Below are positions 61,709-64,000 of a stretch of 64,000 bases of DNA, in pieces (position 1 is the stretch's first letter; each line of letters opens with the position of its first letter). The stretch is from contig NZ_BBRJ01000003.1 of the NCBI RefSeq assembly GCF_002090095.1, forward strand, positions 479,406 through 543,405, read 5' to 3'. A model generated the notes under the pieces. It was not told the DNA's origin and did not search any database. It worked only from the letters and a program-made list of their open reading frames with translations. This DNA comes from Demequina sp. NBRC 110053 (lineage in GTDB: Bacteria; Actinomycetota; Actinomycetes; Actinomycetales; Demequinaceae). The translations under genes were made by a program, and so were the position numbers.

Positions 61709-61912
61709 ATGATCGCCGATGCGCCGGACCCGCTGATTCCCGCCAGCTACGACGCCTGGTGGACCGTCATGATGGTCTGCTTCGCCGCCGGGATCGTGGT
61801 CACGCTGGTCGCGCTCATCAAGTCCTACCTGCGCATGCGCGACCGGGAGCGGGACGAGCGGCGCGAGTCGGAGCGCCGCGGCGACGAGTGGCCGCCCGAC
61901 CCCCGCGTGTGA
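61709..61912 (+). CDS. Small membrane protein, 67 residues
   Basis: One membrane helix (about residues 18-40: WWTVMMVCFAAGIVVTLVALI) followed by a highly charged basic/acidic tail (RMRDRERDERRESERRGDEW). No family recognised. The ATG at 61709 has no ribosome site and lies six bases after TAGGTT (61697-61702), so it is probably leaderless. Codons 3-6 contain an exact dispersed repeat (61715-61724). A further exact copy lies just downstream at 61927-61936. Confidence 0.68.
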   Translation: MIADAPDPLIPASYDAWWTVMMVCFAAGIVVTLVALIKSYLRMRDRERDERRESERRGDEWPPDPRV

Positions 61913-61973
61913 GCTCGACGCGGCGCGCGCATCGGCCGAAGCCAGGCGCGCTTGTCACAGCCACCAGCGTCCG

Positions 61974-63305
61974 CTAGCCCTCTCCCGCTTCGAGCTCGGC
62001 GAACTTCTCGGCCATGGTGGGGTTGCCGCGGGTGAGCTTCTTGATGGTGAGGTCGTCCGCCTTGTCGTTGGCGAGCCGCAGGTTGTTCGCGGACTTGTGC
62101 AGCGCGGCCTTGGTCTTCTCAAGGTCCTTGATGGCCTCGTCGATGCGCTTGACCGCCTCCTCGAAGCCGTCCGACGCGAGCCGCCAGTTGCGTCCGAACG
62201 CCTGCTTGAAAGCGTCGAGCTCGGACTCGAAGTTGGTGATGTCGATGTTCTGCGCCTTCACGAGCGCGAGCTCCTGCTTGTACTGCAGCGAGCTCAGGGC
62301 GGCGTTGCGCAGGAGCGTGATGATCGGGATGAAGAACTGGGGGCGCACCACGTACATCTTGGGGTAGCGGTGCGAGACGTCGACGATGCCCGAGTTGTAC
62401 AGCTCGCTCTCCGGCTCGAGCAGCGTGACGAGCACGGCGTACTCGCAGGCCTTCTCGTTGCGGTCTTTGTCGAGCTCCTTGAAGAAGTCCTCGTTCTTGT
62501 GCTTGGTCGCGGTGGTGTCGGACTCGTTCTTCATCTCGAACATGATCGACACGATCTCGGTGCCCTGCGCGTCGGCTTCGCGGAAGATGTAGTCGCCCTT
62601 CGAGCCCGTGGATGCGTCGTTGTCCTTCTCGAAGTACGCGTTCTGGAAGCCCATAGGGCGCATGCGGTTGAACTCGTACTCGCAGTGCTGCTCGAGGGTC
62701 TCGCCGACCATCTTGGTCGACAGGCGCGCCTTCATGTCGCGAAGCCGCTCGATGGCGTCGTCGCGGTCCTTGATCTGGATCTCGCGCGACGCGAGCTCGG
62801 CGGCGTGCTTCTCCCTGAGCGCGGTCTCGGCGCTCGCCTTCTCCAACTCGGCCTTCTCGAGGGAGTACTTGAGCTCCTGGATCTGCGTCGCCTGGGCAGC
62901 GGCGGCCTTCTCCAGCTCGGCGGCGAGCTTCGCCTCGGCGAGCTCCGCGGCCGATGCGCTGGTCGCCTTCGCCTGCTCAAGCTGGCTGGCGAGGGCGTCG
63001 CGCTCCTTCTCGATCGCCTTGAGCGCCTCGGCGACGGCAAGCTGCTGCTGGGTGCCCGACGCCTCGAGCTTGGACCTGAGCTCCTGGATCTCGGCCTCCT
63101 TGGCCGATGCCGCCTTCTGCGACTCGGCGGCGGCTTGGGACTTGGCAAGCTCAACGGCGGCCTTCTTGTCGGCCTCGGCCACGTGCAGCCGCTTCTCGAG
63201 CTCGGCGTCGAACTCCTTGGTGCGCACCTGGTTCACGATGTCTGCGTACCCGGCCTCGTCGACGGTGAACGCCTTGCCGCAGTGCGGGCAGGTGATCTCA
63301 TGCAT
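61974..63305 (-). CDS. DUF2130 family coiled-coil protein with nuclease-like core
   Basis: 443 residues from the ATG at 63303-63305, preceded by AGGAGGACC. It starts with a short zinc-ribbon-like CPHC motif ([12 protein letters not shown]). Residues about 30-200 are an Ala/Glu/Lys/Gln coiled coil. The DUF2130 domain follows, with D238 in [10 protein letters not shown] and E257-M-K259 in [10 protein letters not shown], a pattern like PD-(D/E)XK nucleases. The end is helical and charged. Function is unknown; the CPHC and nuclease-like core suggest nucleic acid processing. It overlaps the upstream HNH gene by eight bases. Confidence 0.85.
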   Translation of the reverse strand: MHEITCPHCGKAFTVDEAGYADIVNQVRTKEFDAELEKRLHVAEADKKAAVELAKSQAAAESQKAASAKEAEIQELRSKLEASGTQQQLAVAEALKAIEKERDALASQLEQAKATSASAAELAEAKLAAELEKAAAAQATQIQELKYSLEKAELEKASAETALREKHAAELASREIQIKDRDDAIERLRDMKARLSTKMVGETLEQHCEYEFNRMRPMGFQNAYFEKDNDASTGSKGDYIFREADAQGTEIVSIMFEMKNESDTTATKHKNEDFFKELDKDRNEKACEYAVLVTLLEPESELYNSGIVDVSHRYPKMYVVRPQFFIPIITLLRNAALSSLQYKQELALVKAQNIDITNFESELDAFKQAFGRNWRLASDGFEEAVKRIDEAIKDLEKTKAALHKSANNLRLANDKADDLTIKKLTRGNPTMAEKFAELEAGEG

Positions 63306-64000
63306 CGATGGTCCTCCTCGTTGCCTGCGAGTGTAGGTGCGCTGGACCGTCTCGCCGTTGCGCGAACCCACCGGGATCTCGATCGTTCGACTCGACGTTA
63401 GGCGCTCGCAACGCTCGCGCCAGCCACCGCTCGAGCTCCGAGGCCACCAGTTCCTCGAGCTCTCGCTCGATCGGGTCCGGTGCCGGGTCGCGCTCGAGCT
63501 CCTCCGGCGCCGTCGCGCACACGTGCGTCGACTTCAGACCGCAATTCTTCGCGTGTTCGAGCGATTGGTCGTGCGACTCGGGCTCGGCCCTACCCCCAGC
63601 TTCCGGTTCGGGTTCCAGCGGGTAGGTGTCGAAGAGTCGTCGGCCGCCGGGGCGTCGTCGCCGCTTCGGGTCGACCTCGGCTGGTGGCGTGAACCACACG
63701 TCCTGCGCGCTGGCGTGGATGTCCCAGCCGGCGCGGTGGACGTCGTGGTGGCATCTCACGCACAGCATGACTGCGTTGTCGAGGTCGGTTGCACCGCCGG
63801 CGGACCAGTGGACGATGTGGTGGGCGTCGCACCAGCTCGGCGGAGCCCCACACATCGCGCACCCACCGTCGCGCTCGACCAGCGCAAGCTTCTGCGCCTG
63901 GGTGAAGTGACGCTTGCTGCGGCCCTGGTCCAGCACGACCGACGGTCCGTCCATGATCTGCGGGATGATCCCGGCCGCCGCAGCCATCCGGCGCAACGCT
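63298..64000 (-). CDS. HNH endonuclease domain protein, C-terminal part (runs off the right edge)
   Basis: At least 232 residues; the frame is open to the window edge. The HNH core is [46 protein letters not shown] with zinc-binding Cys pairs and the catalytic His. This arrangement matches the DUF222-HNH (13E12-like) proteins that are numerous and often mobile in Actinobacteria; the DUF222 part should lie beyond the window. The tail is Glu/Arg-rich ([31 protein letters not shown]). Its stop overlaps the start of the DUF2130 gene, so the two may be co-translated. Confidence 0.85.
   Translation of the reverse strand, partial: ALRRMAAAAGIIPQIMDGPSVVLDQGRSKRHFTQAQKLALVERDGGCAMCGAPPSWCDAHHIVHWSAGGATDLDNAVMLCVRCHHDVHRAGWDIHASAQDVWFTPPAEVDPKRRRRPGGRRLFDTYPLEPEPEAGGRAEPESHDQSLEHAKNCGLKSTHVCATAPEELERDPAPDPIERELEELVASELERWLARALRAPNVESNDRDPGGFAQRRDGPAHLHSQATRRTIDA

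Overview
The window is a very GC-rich actinobacterial chromosome segment. Gene order (dprA-comM-yraN, DUF2469-rnhB-lepB-rplS-trmD-rimM, khpA-rpsP, ffh, glnD-glnB-amt, ftsY, smc, ndk, folC-DUF4233, ileS) is the conserved core of Actinomycetota. GlnR boxes, a T-box before ileS, DUF2469, DUF4233, DUF2510 and SigK/RskA/DipZ agree. A member of Micrococcales (Cellulomonas/Demequina-like) is my best guess, from gene content only; no rRNA or tRNA is present to confirm it.

Layout. 1-2270: competence/DNA processing genes (dprA partial, comM, yraN). 2429-6948: two drug-efflux-type MFS genes, each with its own repressor (ArsR-like and TetR) and visible inverted-repeat operators. 7013-12115: translation and secretion housekeeping genes on the minus strand. 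12300-17028: a lipoprotein, a flavin-based electron transfer trio (ApbE, FMN-binding protein, ferric-reductase-like protein) and an amidohydrolase. 17171-23636: ffh, then the nitrogen-sensing operon amt-glnB-glnD with a GlnR array in front, then ftsY. 24371-39115: smc, UPF0114, ndk, apt, DUF4233, two tandem folC genes, a DUF2510/pilin-like protein, and ileS with its T-box leader.

39172-53642 is more accessory: a DUF885 protein, an ECF-type sigma factor with a probable membrane partner, a VOC protein, a PQQ-type sugar dehydrogenase lipoprotein, a FAD monooxygenase, a methyltransferase, an MFS transporter, small membrane proteins, and a PlsC/patatin lipid pair. 53819-57926 holds dipZ, two tiny lipoproteins, sigK and rskA, a compact envelope-stress module. 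57980-64000 holds a hydrolase, a YbaK deacylase, an intact IS481-family element with 6-bp target duplication, small membrane proteins, a DUF2130 coiled-coil/nuclease-like protein and a partial HNH endonuclease.

The most unusual signal is not a gene. A short motif, GCCGATGCGC, usually extended to the right as GGGCTGG, recurs about 27 times on both strands. About half the copies lie in intergenic gaps and others in low-complexity protein linkers. Other non-genic structures are a 17-bp tandem array, a palindrome pair at 40-bp spacing, a 40-bp tandem duplication at a gene 3' end, and many genes whose start codon lies 6-7 bases downstream of a TANNNT-like box, suggesting leaderless transcripts.
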